From contig JAHHTB010000041.1 in the NCBI GenBank assembly GCA_020024855.1, positions 1-13,547 on the forward strand: a DNA stretch of 13,547 nt, given 5' to 3'. How positions within the stretch are numbered: the stretch's first letter is position 1; every line of letters begins with the position of its first letter. This document shows positions 8,031 through 13,547 of this stretch, one piece after another. This DNA comes from Fusobacterium sp. Its GTDB lineage: Bacteria > Fusobacteriota > Fusobacteriia > Fusobacteriales > Fusobacteriaceae. The position numbers and the translations under genes were made by a program. The notes beneath the pieces are model-generated. The model was not told where the DNA came from, searched no databases, and saw only the letters and a program-made list of their open reading frames with translations.

Positions 8031-8137
8031 AAAAGGCAGTTGTAATTTAATAAAAGTAAAATTTTACATTGTAAAAATATTTTAATCTCTTAAAATTTTA
8101 TTTTTATAACTTAGAAAACAACAGCCTTTTTATTCTT
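8031..8137 (+). terminator. Long-loop inverted repeat with T-tract: composite terminator or small RNA
   Basis: AAAAGGCAGTTGT (8031-8043) pairs with ACAACAGCCTTTT (8118-8130): 12 of 13 pairs, with one central A-A mismatch, followed by TTTTTATTCTT. The enclosed 74 nt is very AT-rich and holds a nested hairpin, ATTTTAA-tctc-TTAAAAT (8079-8096), and a palindrome, GTAAAATTTTAC (8056-8067). It starts 9 nt after the plsC stop and ends before the truA promoter, so termination of the upstream operon is the simplest role. A long structured loop is unusual for an intrinsic terminator, and a stable 3'-end-derived RNA is an alternative. Confidence 0.55.
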
Positions 8138-8155
8138 AATAGAGAAAGAAGTAGT

Positions 8156-8184
8156 TTGACAATTTTAAATTTTAGCTATATGCT
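8156..8184 (+). promoter_or_regulatory. Sigma70-type promoter of truA-GNAT operon
   Basis: A consensus -35 box TTGACA (8156-8161) and a -10 box TATGCT (8179-8184) are separated by 17 nt. TATAAT at 8188-8193 is a better -10 by sequence but is too far (26 nt) from this -35. The truA ATG is at 8222, giving a short leader of about 30 nt. The promoter lies just after the putative terminator, which supports a new transcription unit here. Confidence 0.6.
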
Positions 8185-8221
8185 ATATATAATGTATTAT
8201 AAAATGTTTTCAGGAGAGTGT

Positions 8222-8965
8222 ATGAGAAATATAAAAATTTCGTATTCCTATGACGGTAGTGATTTTTATGGTTTTCAAAGACAACTAGATAAAAGAACAG
8301 TTCAAGGAGAAATTGAAAAAGTATTAAACATTATTTTAAAAAAAGAGATAAATCTTACAACAGCAGGAAGAACAGATAGAGGAGTTCATGCAAGAGTACA
8401 GGTTTCAAATTTTATAATAGATTCTTATCTTACTATACCTCTAGAAAATTTAAAAAGAGCAATGAATAAACTTTTACCAAAGGATATAGATATTTTTGAT
8501 GTTTGTGAAGTAGAAAAAGATTTTAATGCTCGTTATATGCCAAAAACAAGAGCATATGAATATATAATTACATGGAAAAAAGATGTATTTTCAAGAAGAT
8601 ATAAAACTTATGTTTTAAAGGAAGTAGACCCTCAAAAATTAAAAGAAATTCTTTTAGTTTTAGTTGGTAGACATGATTTTAATAATTTTAGAATAAAAGA
8701 TGAGAATAATAGAACAACAATAAGAGAAATCTATAAAATAGATGTATATTATAAAAATGAAGATAAGAATGAAATAGGAATATATATAGAAGGAAATGCT
8801 TTTTTAAAAACTCAAGTGAGAATAATTGTAGGTACAGCCCTTGATGTTTATTTTGGTAGAAAATCTAAAGATTATTTAGATTTTCTTTTAGCAGAACCTT
8901 TTAAAGCGAGAAAGATAGAGGTAGCAGAACCAGGAGGTCTTTATCTTATAAAAATTGAATATTAG
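8222..8965 (+). CDS. truA: tRNA pseudouridine(38-40) synthase TruA
   Basis: A 247-residue enzyme that isomerises uridine to pseudouridine at positions 38, 39 and 40 of the tRNA anticodon stem-loop, which supports accurate translation. The signature AGRTDRGVHA (48-57) contains the catalytic Asp52. Other family segments are the N-terminal YDGSDFYGFQRQ (10-21), FNARYMPKTRAYEY (about 101-114) and a late FLKTQVRIIVGTA block that corresponds to the usual F-x-x-x-M-V-R motif. The reading frame stays open upstream to a TTG at 8156, but that TTG is the promoter -35 box. The ATG at 8222 has AGGAGAG (8212-8218) just before it and matches the family N-terminus, so it is the start. The GNAT gene follows after 9 nt. 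Confidence 0.95.
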   Translation: MRNIKISYSYDGSDFYGFQRQLDKRTVQGEIEKVLNIILKKEINLTTAGRTDRGVHARVQVSNFIIDSYLTIPLENLKRAMNKLLPKDIDIFDVCEVEKDFNARYMPKTRAYEYIITWKKDVFSRRYKTYVLKEVDPQKLKEILLVLVGRHDFNNFRIKDENNRTTIREIYKIDVYYKNEDKNEIGIYIEGNAFLKTQVRIIVGTALDVYFGRKSKDYLDFLLAEPFKARKIEVAEPGGLYLIKIEY

Positions 8966-8974
8966 GGAGAGATT

Positions 8975-9421
8975 ATGAAGATAGTTGAAGTATCTATAAA
9001 AGATAAAGATTTAATGGATGGAATAGTTGAGATGGAGAAATCTACTTTTGGTAGATTTGGTGGAGTAGATTTATGGATATTAAAACCAATAGTAAAATTT
9101 GGAAAAGTTTTTGTTGTTGTAGAAAATGGAGTTGTTATTGGGGCAACAGAGTTTTTGATTGCTTTTGATAGACCAGAGGCTTTTCTTTATGGTTTTTCAG
9201 TGATGGAAAAATATAGAGAGAGGGGAATAGGAACTACTCTTCTTACTCATTGTGAAGATTATTTTAAAAAACTTGGAATAAAAATAATTTCTCTTACAGT
9301 AGATCCTAAAAATGAAAAAGCAATAACACTTTATAAAAATTTAAATTATTATATAGAATCTCTAGAGCTAGATGAGTATGAGCCTGGAATAGATCGTTAT
9401 ATTATGAAAAAAGAACTATAA
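8975..9421 (+). CDS. GNAT family N-acetyltransferase
   Basis: A 148-residue single-domain GNAT protein that would transfer an acetyl group from acetyl-CoA to an amine. The acetyl-CoA pyrophosphate-binding motif is YRERGIGTTLL (80-90, pattern R-x-x-G-x-G). The preceding strand AFLYGFSVMEKY (69-80) and the later VDPKNEKAITLYKNLNY (109-125) are standard GNAT motifs; the last is the RimI-like N-x-x-A-x-x-L-Y-x-x-x-x-Y pattern. It resembles RimI, the ribosomal protein S18 acetyltransferase, and lies next to another translation gene (truA), but the N-terminal part is not close enough to assign that substrate. AGGGAGAG overlapping the truA stop serves as ribosome binding site. It is co-transcribed with truA and ends 25 nt before the perR promoter. 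Confidence 0.8.
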   Translation: MKIVEVSIKDKDLMDGIVEMEKSTFGRFGGVDLWILKPIVKFGKVFVVVENGVVIGATEFLIAFDRPEAFLYGFSVMEKYRERGIGTTLLTHCEDYFKKLGIKIISLTVDPKNEKAITLYKNLNYYIESLELDEYEPGIDRYIMKKEL

Positions 9422-9432
9422 ATTTAAAAATT

Positions 9433-9467
9433 CCAAAACTAATACTTTACTTTTTTGGTATTTTTTT
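9433..9467 (+). terminator. Weak hairpin with T-tract after the GNAT gene
   Basis: CCAAAA (9433-9438) can pair with TTTTGG (9453-9458), and a run of seven T follows at 9461-9467. The stem is only 6 bp and its loop is 14 nt, so termination may be partial. It overlaps the -35 region of the perR promoter, so its position may be coincidental. Confidence 0.35.
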
Positions 9468-9474
9468 ATATAAT
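9446..9474 (+). promoter_or_regulatory. Promoter of perR-superoxide reductase operon
   Basis: A -35 box TTTACT (9446-9451) and a perfect -10 box TATAAT (9469-9474) are separated by 17 nt. The expected transcription start (about 9480-9482) falls inside the PerR box at 9478-9492, so a bound repressor would block initiation. The leader to the perR ATG would be about 45 nt. Confidence 0.6.
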
Positions 9475-9477
9475 GAA

Positions 9478-9492
9478 TTATAATCATTACAA
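9478..9492 (+). promoter_or_regulatory. PerR box (predicted operator)
   Basis: TTATAATCATTACAA matches the Bacillus PerR-box consensus TTATAATnATTATAA at 13 of 14 defined positions. It lies just downstream of the -10 box and 33 nt before perR. A slightly larger symmetry, TAATGA (9471-9476) with TCATTA (9484-9489), surrounds it and also resembles a Fur-type 7-1-7 site. The downstream regulator has PerR-type ligands, so autoregulation is the likely role. Confidence 0.75.
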
Positions 9493-9525
9493 AATTGAGG
9501 AGATTAGTAGAAAGGAGGAATATTC

Positions 9526-9951
9526 ATGATACATCATGTGGAAAATGTTGGAGATTATTTAAAAGAAAATGGAATAAAACCATCTTATCAGAGAATGAAA
9601 ATATATGAATTTCTTTTAAAGAATAGAATACATCCTACCGTTGATACAATATATAAAGCATTAAATAAAGAAATACCTACTCTTTCTAAAACAACAGTAT
9701 ATAATACTCTTAATCTTTTTTTAGAAAAAAAAATTATAAATATAGTTGTTATAGAGGAAAATGAAACAAGATATGATGCTTATTTAAAACTTCATGGTCA
9801 TTTTAAATGTGAAAAATGTGGTAATATTTATGATATAGAAATGGAAAATAGCAATCTAGAACTTAGTGGTTTAGAAGGTTTTGAAATAAATGAAAAACAT
9901 ATTTATTTTAAAGGTGTTTGTAAAGATTGCCAAAATAGTATAAAAAATTAG
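9526..9951 (+). CDS. perR: Peroxide-responsive Fur-family repressor PerR
   Basis: A 141-residue Fur-family metalloregulator. The N-terminal winged helix (about 1-80) contains the recognition-helix segment SKTTVYNTLNLF. All five regulatory-metal ligands known from Bacillus PerR are present, offset by one: H36, D84, H90, H92 and D103. The structural zinc site is also complete: C95, C98, C132 and C135 (two C-x2-C pairs). Asp at position 84, where Fur proteins usually have Glu, argues for PerR over Fur. In PerR, iron-catalysed oxidation of the two histidines equivalent to 36 and 90 by peroxide releases the DNA. AAAGGAGG (9511-9518) is 7 nt before the ATG. A near-perfect PerR box lies at its promoter, and the superoxide reductase gene follows after 39 nt with no separate promoter seen, so it is probably autoregulated and controls that gene. 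Confidence 0.88.
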   Translation: MIHHVENVGDYLKENGIKPSYQRMKIYEFLLKNRIHPTVDTIYKALNKEIPTLSKTTVYNTLNLFLEKKIINIVVIEENETRYDAYLKLHGHFKCEKCGNIYDIEMENSNLELSGLEGFEINEKHIYFKGVCKDCQNSIKN

Positions 9952-9990
9952 TAATTGATAAATTTAGAAATATAAATAAGGAGGAACTAA

Positions 9991-10380
9991 ATGGAAAAAT
10001 TTGATCTTTTTAAGTTTGAATGTGGTATGGTAGCAGAAGTTATTTATAGAGAAAACAAAGAATGTACAGAAGCAGTTGATGCTGTTAAGTTTGAAGAGCT
10101 AGAAGAGTATACAGAAGATGCATCAAAAGAAAAACATGTTCCTTATATTGAAGAAAAAGAAAATGGTTATCTTGTAAAAGTTGGGAAAGAAACAGCTCAC
10201 CCAATGCTAGAAAATCATTATATAACTATGATAGAAATTATAGTTGATGGAGATAAACTTTATAGAAAATATTTAAAACCAGGAGATGCTCCAGAAGCTT
10301 TCTTCGAGGTAGTGAAAGGAACATCTATAAAGGCAAGAGAATATTGTAATCTTCATGGATTATGGACAAGTACTAAATAA
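9991..10380 (+). CDS. Superoxide reductase (desulfoferrodoxin family, 1-Fe class III-like)
   Basis: A 129-residue cytoplasmic superoxide reductase, which reduces superoxide to hydrogen peroxide without releasing oxygen and is typical of anaerobes. The active Fe(His4Cys) site is complete: H49 in EKHVP, H70 in AHPM, H76 in ENHY, and C119 and H122 in REYCNLHGLW. The conserved E47 and K48 are present. The first 40 residues have the length and position of the desulforedoxin domain, but only C11 and C25 remain, whereas two-iron desulfoferrodoxins use four cysteines (C-x2-C and C-C). The second iron site is therefore lost, as in the Treponema pallidum class III enzyme. AAGGAGG (9978-9984) precedes the ATG by 6 nt. 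Co-transcription with perR implies peroxide- and metal-dependent control. The electron donor is not encoded nearby. Confidence 0.92.
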   Translation: MEKFDLFKFECGMVAEVIYRENKECTEAVDAVKFEELEEYTEDASKEKHVPYIEEKENGYLVKVGKETAHPMLENHYITMIEIIVDGDKLYRKYLKPGDAPEAFFEVVKGTSIKAREYCNLHGLWTSTK

Positions 10381-10393
10381 AAAATTATTATAT

Positions 10394-10415
10394 GGAGTGT
10401 AAATAATTTTGTGTA
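10394..10415 (-). repeat. Probable terminal inverted repeat of the IS256-family remnant
   Basis: GGAGTGTAAATAATTTTGTG followed by TA resembles the G-A-G-T-G-T-A-A-A ... T-T-T-T-G-T-G-T end sequence often seen in IS256-family elements (recalled family knowledge, not a database match). It lies 13 nt after the superoxide reductase stop and on the transposase 3' side, where an element end is expected. The partner repeat is not visible because the other end of the element is truncated. Confidence 0.45.
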
Positions 10416-10453
10416 TTTATCATCTCTTGAATATTAATTTTTAAATTACTTTG

Positions 10454-10487
10454 AAGACTGAAAGGGAACTAAAAACCTTTCAGTCTT
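10454..10487 (+). terminator. Perfect 12-bp hairpin at the transposase 3' end
   Basis: AAGACTGAAAGG (10454-10465) and CCTTTCAGTCTT (10476-10487) form a perfect 12-bp stem with a 10-nt loop. On the plus strand it is followed by the pyrimidine-rich TCTTCATATTC, so it could terminate transcripts from perR-superoxide reductase. On the minus strand no T-run follows. It overlaps the last codons of the transposase remnant, so it probably belongs to the insertion element. Confidence 0.55.
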
Positions 10488-11217
10488 TCTTCATATTCTA
10501 TTACTAATTGTCCTTTTATCAAATGCCAATCTTTCGCATAACCTGTTTTCCATTTTTCTGTTAAATTAATTGTTGATAAATATAATAATTTTATTAAAGC
10601 CATATTTGTAGGAAAACTACTTCTTGTTTTTGTTACTTTTCTGTATATTCTATTCAAATTTTCAATTACATTTGTTGTATACATAATTCTTCTAATTTCT
10701 GGACTAAATTTAAAAAATGTTCTTAATTCACTCCAGTTATTCTCCCAACTTTTAAGTGCATAAGGATATTTTTTAGACCATTTTTCTTTTAACTCATCAA
10801 GCGCAGAATATTCCATGTCTTCATTAGGAGTTGTATATATTTCTTTTAAATCTTTCGCCATTCTTCAATTAAAGGAATAATTTTATCAGTAATTTTGTTA
10901 CCATCTTAGCAGAAACATCAACACCATAAATCTCTTGTATATGTTTGTTAATATCTCTTGTAGACATATTTAATCCATACATAGAGATAACTTTTTCTTC
11001 TAAGTTAGAGATATCATACGAATATTTTGGAACAATTTTAGGTTCAAATTCACTATTTCTATCGTGTGGGATATCAAGTTCTATTTCTCCAAAAGAAGAT
11101 TTAACTTTCTTTTTAGAATATCAATTTCTAAAGTTATCACACTCTTCTTTTTTCTCATATTTTTCATATTCTAATTGAGTATCTAGTTCAGCTTCAAGTG
11201 ATTCTTGGATAAATTCC
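10469..11217 (-). pseudogene. IS256-family transposase, truncated and internally deleted
   Basis: Reading leftwards, the remnant starts as KEFIQESLEAELDTQLEYEK, a typical IS256 (mutator-type) N-terminal region with the true start missing. A TGA stop at 11121-11123 replaces the Gly in the usual DNxRNGYS motif. The frame continues through SFGEIELDIPHDRNSEFEP and GLNMSTRDINKHIQEIYGV. A one-base loss in an A-run near 10893-10896 breaks the frame before ITDKIIPLIEEW. At about 10855-10860 the sequence jumps from EEW to KDLKEIYTTP, losing about 130 residues by comparison with intact relatives, including the first two catalytic Asp residues. The C-terminal part (10469-10861) is open and keeps the catalytic Glu region TTNVIENLNR and the end VIEYEERLKGF. 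No functional transposase can be made. Confidence 0.88.
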
Positions 11218-12273
11218 TTATCTTTTTATTTTATCTCCGGATTTTAAATTATAATTTGAAGTAATGACTATTTCTTCACCAACTTCAAGTCCCTCTTTTA
11301 TAAAAGCTTTTTCTCCTTTGATGGAATCTATTTCAATAAATCGTTGAGTAATAGTTCCAAAATCATCACAGATAAAAACATAATATCTTTTTTTATCTTC
11401 TAAAATAGCTGATTTTGGGATAGAAATATTTTCATCATCTCTATTAATATATATAATGGCTGATACTTTAAAACCAGGGACAACATAAGGAATAATTTCA
11501 TTTGGCTTTACTTCAACTTCTAAAACATTTTCAGAAGTTAGAGCTGATTTTTTAGAAATTTTAGAAATTTTAGTAATAACTCCAGAAAAATATTCTTTCT
11601 TTTCAAAAACTTCTGGTTTTATAATCAAACTTTGTCCTAGTTTAATATCTTTTATGTCATATTCAGCTATTTCAAGAACTATTTTTATATCAGATAGATC
11701 AGCTATTTCTAATAGTGGAGAATTAGTATCAACTAAATAATTTTCTCTAGCTGTTAGTGATATAATTGTTCCACTTGTAGGGCTTTCAATTTTTTCAGCA
11801 GTTTTTTCAAGATCTTCCATGTATTCCTCTATATTCAGTTCACTTTTTCTAACTTCTTCTTCAAGGTCTTTAACATAGTTCGTAGAACTTCCACCTATTT
11901 TATTTAGTTCTTGTTCAACTAAAAGATTTCTTTTTAATTTTGATAAAGAGAGTTGTTCTCTTTCTAATTTTCTCATAATACTATTTCTTTCAGTTTTATC
12001 AAAAGTCATAAGAAGTTGTCCTTTTTTAACATAATCACCTTTTTGAATAAAAACTTCGTCAACTTTTAATTTTTTATCAACAAACACTTTTTTTGTATAA
12101 TTCGCTTTTACAATTCCATCAACATCAATATATCCTTTTCCATCTCCTTTTGAAACTCTTAATAATTTATATTGGTTAGTAGGCATTTTTTTTGCGTTGG
12201 AAGATTTATAAATAAATCCTATAGATAAAATAATCATTATAAAAGAAATTAAAAATATTATTATTTTTTTCAC
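11218..12273 (-). CDS. Periplasmic adaptor (membrane fusion protein) of an efflux system
   Basis: A 351-residue HlyD/MacA-type adaptor that links an inner-membrane transporter to an outer-membrane channel. Residues 4-22 form an uncleaved membrane anchor, and no lipobox Cys is seen. The lipoyl half-motifs are at about 62-92 (VDEVFIQKGDYVKKGQLL) and 160-192 (IESPTSGTIISL). Between them lies a short alpha-hairpin (about 95-160) rich in Leu, Lys and Glu. Beta-barrel and membrane-proximal domains follow, with a C-terminal GLEVGEEIVITSNYNLKSGDKIK. The start is GTG at 12273, 1 nt after the TolC-like stop, with GGAG (12280-12283) 6 nt upstream, so translation is coupled. The IS remnant begins at its stop codon, so the last residues may not be original. 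No pump gene follows. The short hairpin suits MacA-like ABC systems, but RND use is not excluded. Confidence 0.85.
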   Translation of the reverse strand: MKKIIIFLISFIMIILSIGFIYKSSNAKKMPTNQYKLLRVSKGDGKGYIDVDGIVKANYTKKVFVDKKLKVDEVFIQKGDYVKKGQLLMTFDKTERNSIMRKLEREQLSLSKLKRNLLVEQELNKIGGSSTNYVKDLEEEVRKSELNIEEYMEDLEKTAEKIESPTSGTIISLTARENYLVDTNSPLLEIADLSDIKIVLEIAEYDIKDIKLGQSLIIKPEVFEKKEYFSGVITKISKISKKSALTSENVLEVEVKPNEIIPYVVPGFKVSAIIYINRDDENISIPKSAILEDKKRYYVFICDDFGTITQRFIEIDSIKGEKAFIKEGLEVGEEIVITSNYNLKSGDKIKR

Positions 12274-12274
12274 A

Positions 12275-13516
12275 TTATTCTCCTCTTACCATAATTTCAT
12301 AAACATAACTATTTAATATATTTTTAGCTTTTTCTTGTGAAACTTCATATTCCATATAATTGTCAAAAGACTCCATTACTTCAAGGTAATCTATTTTACC
12401 AAGAGAATATTCAAGTTTTTTTATCTCATATTTATTTTTTTCAAGTTCAGCTTTATTTTTTAAGACTCTATACTCTTTAATATAGTTTGCATAGGTTGTT
12501 TCAATTTTTAATTTTTCAGCAGTATTTTCCTCTATTTTTTGATTTAAAAGAATTTCTTGTTGCTCATATGAAACTTTTTCATTTTCAAGATTGACGTTGT
12601 AATAGAAGAGAGGTTTTGAAATTTTAAAGATTACTCTATTCTCATCAACTCTATAATCTCTTTCAAGTCCTATTGAGAAATCAGGAACTTTATCATAATA
12701 ATTTAAATATCTAATATTTTCTTTTGTAATATTTTTTTCAACTTTTAATTTTTCAATATCTTTATATCCAACAGTTGAAATATATTCATTTATTTCTGTA
12801 TAATTGGGAGTAATATTTGCTAGTTTTTTATCTGAAATATCAATATTAAAATCATAAAAAAATCTTGATTTAATTTTATTTAGATTTTCTTCCAAAGTAT
12901 AAATTTCAATTTCTAAATTTTTTCTACTATATTGTAATGATTCAAGCTCAATTTTTGGTATTGCTCCTAATTCAAATGATTTTTCAAGAGTTTTTTCTTC
13001 AGATTTTAAGGTATTTAATCCATTTTTTTTAATTTGAATTTCAAATTCTATATTTTTATAATCTCTGTATAAGTTTATAAGAGAAATTTTTTGTTCTTCC
13101 ATATTTTTTAGAAATATGTATTTATTAACTTCTTTTTTTAAATCATTTTTTATAAGATTACTATCATTTTGAGAAAAAATCATATTTTTAATATTTTTAT
13201 TAATACCTATGATAAGATCATTTTCAGGATTGTGATTTTTTTTTCCTTCTATATATAAATCACCAAATTCAACTCTTCCAGTAGTTTTATATATTTGTTC
13301 AGTATCATCATATTTTGTAGTTATAGAGTTTTTAATCCCATTATAGTTATTAAGTTTATAGAATTTTTTTAGTGATTCAGTTTTCTTTTTTTCTAAAATA
13401 TAAATTTCTTTTCTGTATGATGCTTTTGAAATTTTATCAAGAAGATTGTCTAAAGTAACTTCTTCAGCATATACAAAAATATTTAGAGTTAGAAAAATAA
13501 AAAAGATTTTTTTCAT
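12275..13516 (-). CDS. TolC-like outer membrane efflux protein
   Basis: A 413-residue protein of the outer membrane efflux (OEP/TolC) family, which forms trimeric channels spanning the outer membrane and periplasm. Residues 1-17 are a cleavable signal peptide (hydrophobic core FFIFLTLNIFV, likely cut after YA before EE). The mature protein is dominated by long charged helices with heptad-like Leu/Ile spacing. The two repeats are visible as KSEEKTLEKSFELGAIPKIELES (in about 168-190) and KNKYEIKKLEYSLGKIDYLEV near the C-terminus, the classic paired Y/F-x-x-G segments of this family. AAAAGGAG (13522-13529) lies 5 nt before the ATG. It is slightly short for the family (usually 420-490). No promoter can be defined in the 31 nt upstream, so transcription may start outside the window. 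The adaptor follows directly. Confidence 0.85.
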   Translation of the reverse strand: MKKIFFIFLTLNIFVYAEEVTLDNLLDKISKASYRKEIYILEKKKTESLKKFYKLNNYNGIKNSITTKYDDTEQIYKTTGRVEFGDLYIEGKKNHNPENDLIIGINKNIKNMIFSQNDSNLIKNDLKKEVNKYIFLKNMEEQKISLINLYRDYKNIEFEIQIKKNGLNTLKSEEKTLEKSFELGAIPKIELESLQYSRKNLEIEIYTLEENLNKIKSRFFYDFNIDISDKKLANITPNYTEINEYISTVGYKDIEKLKVEKNITKENIRYLNYYDKVPDFSIGLERDYRVDENRVIFKISKPLFYYNVNLENEKVSYEQQEILLNQKIEENTAEKLKIETTYANYIKEYRVLKNKAELEKNKYEIKKLEYSLGKIDYLEVMESFDNYMEYEVSQEKAKNILNSYVYEIMVRGE

Positions 13517-13547
13517 AAAAACTCCTTTTGTTGTGAATAATTTATTT

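Larger units (their letters stand above)
10394..11220 (-). mobile_element. Degenerate IS256-family insertion sequence
   Basis: The segment runs from the probable terminal repeat after the superoxide reductase gene to the stop codon of the efflux adaptor gene. It is about 0.83 kb, compared with roughly 1.3 kb for a complete element of this family. It holds only the broken transposase, a hairpin and one end. The adaptor-side end (near 11217-11225) is missing, because an in-frame stop lies four codons upstream of the first recognisable transposase residue and no inverted repeat is seen there. No target-site duplication can be identified. Confidence 0.75.

Noticed and set aside
8156..8221. N-terminal extension of TruA from a TTG at 8156
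   Set aside because: The TTG is part of a consensus -35 box, the extension is AT-rich without family similarity, and the ATG at 8222 has a good ribosome binding site and the normal TruA N-terminus.
9468..9482. Second overlapping PerR box upstream of perR
   Set aside because: Aligned to the consensus it mismatches at six positions, mostly in the right half, so only the site at 9478-9492 is supported.
9955..9976. Possible separate promoter for superoxide reductase (TTGATA and TATAAA)
   Set aside because: The spacing is only 10 nt, far from the 16-18 nt needed, so co-transcription with perR is more likely.
10945..11178. Plus-strand open frame of 77 codons inside the IS remnant
   Set aside because: It is the complement of recognisable transposase sequence on the minus strand, has no ribosome binding site and has a low-complexity Ser/Phe-rich translation.

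Overview
The window is AT-rich chromosomal DNA from a Gram-negative anaerobe, most probably a member of the Fusobacteriota (Fusobacterium or a close relative). The reasons are very low G+C with AT-rich codon use, strong AGGAGG ribosome binding sites, lipopolysaccharide (LPS) core genes that imply an outer membrane, a superoxide reductase paired with a PerR-type regulator, and a TolC-like outer-membrane efflux gene. The species cannot be fixed from the sequence alone. Most of the window is compact core genome. The only clearly accessory part is a decayed insertion sequence.

Positions 49-8022 hold nine same-strand genes with overlaps or gaps of at most about 20 nt, so they probably form one long operon or a chain of overlapping transcripts. 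The first six are envelope-sugar genes: a membrane-anchored polysaccharide deacetylase, a WaaE/KdtX-like family 2 glycosyltransferase, three family 9 (heptosyltransferase-type) glycosyltransferases, and an RfaY-like LPS core kinase. Together they look like an LPS inner-core assembly and modification cassette. They run directly into recA, recX (overlapping recA by 29 nt) and a PlsC-type lysophosphatidic acid acyltransferase. After plsC comes an inverted repeat with a long structured loop and a T-tract (8031-8137), which is either a composite terminator or a small RNA.

Positions 8156-9421 hold a good sigma70-type promoter followed by truA and a GNAT acetyltransferase. Positions 9446-10380 form an oxidative-stress unit. 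A promoter overlaps or is closely followed by a near-perfect PerR box, then come perR and a superoxide reductase whose N-terminal rubredoxin-like iron site has lost most of its cysteines. PerR probably represses itself and the reductase until peroxide inactivates it.

Positions about 10394-11220 are the remains of an IS256-family element on the minus strand. It is truncated at its 5' end, carries an in-frame stop and a frameshift, and has an internal deletion that removes two of the three catalytic residues. This is the only stretch longer than 300 nt without an intact gene. Positions 11218-13516 (minus strand) hold an efflux pair: a TolC-like outer-membrane protein followed, 1 nt later, by a periplasmic adaptor (membrane fusion protein). 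The IS remnant begins exactly where the adaptor ends, and no pump gene is present, so the efflux operon may have been cut short.

I found no tRNA, rRNA, CRISPR array or clearly new system. The most useful leads are the PerR box with its superoxide reductase, the shared Cys/His motif in two of the three heptosyltransferases, the long-loop hairpin after plsC, and the pump-less efflux pair next to the IS scar.
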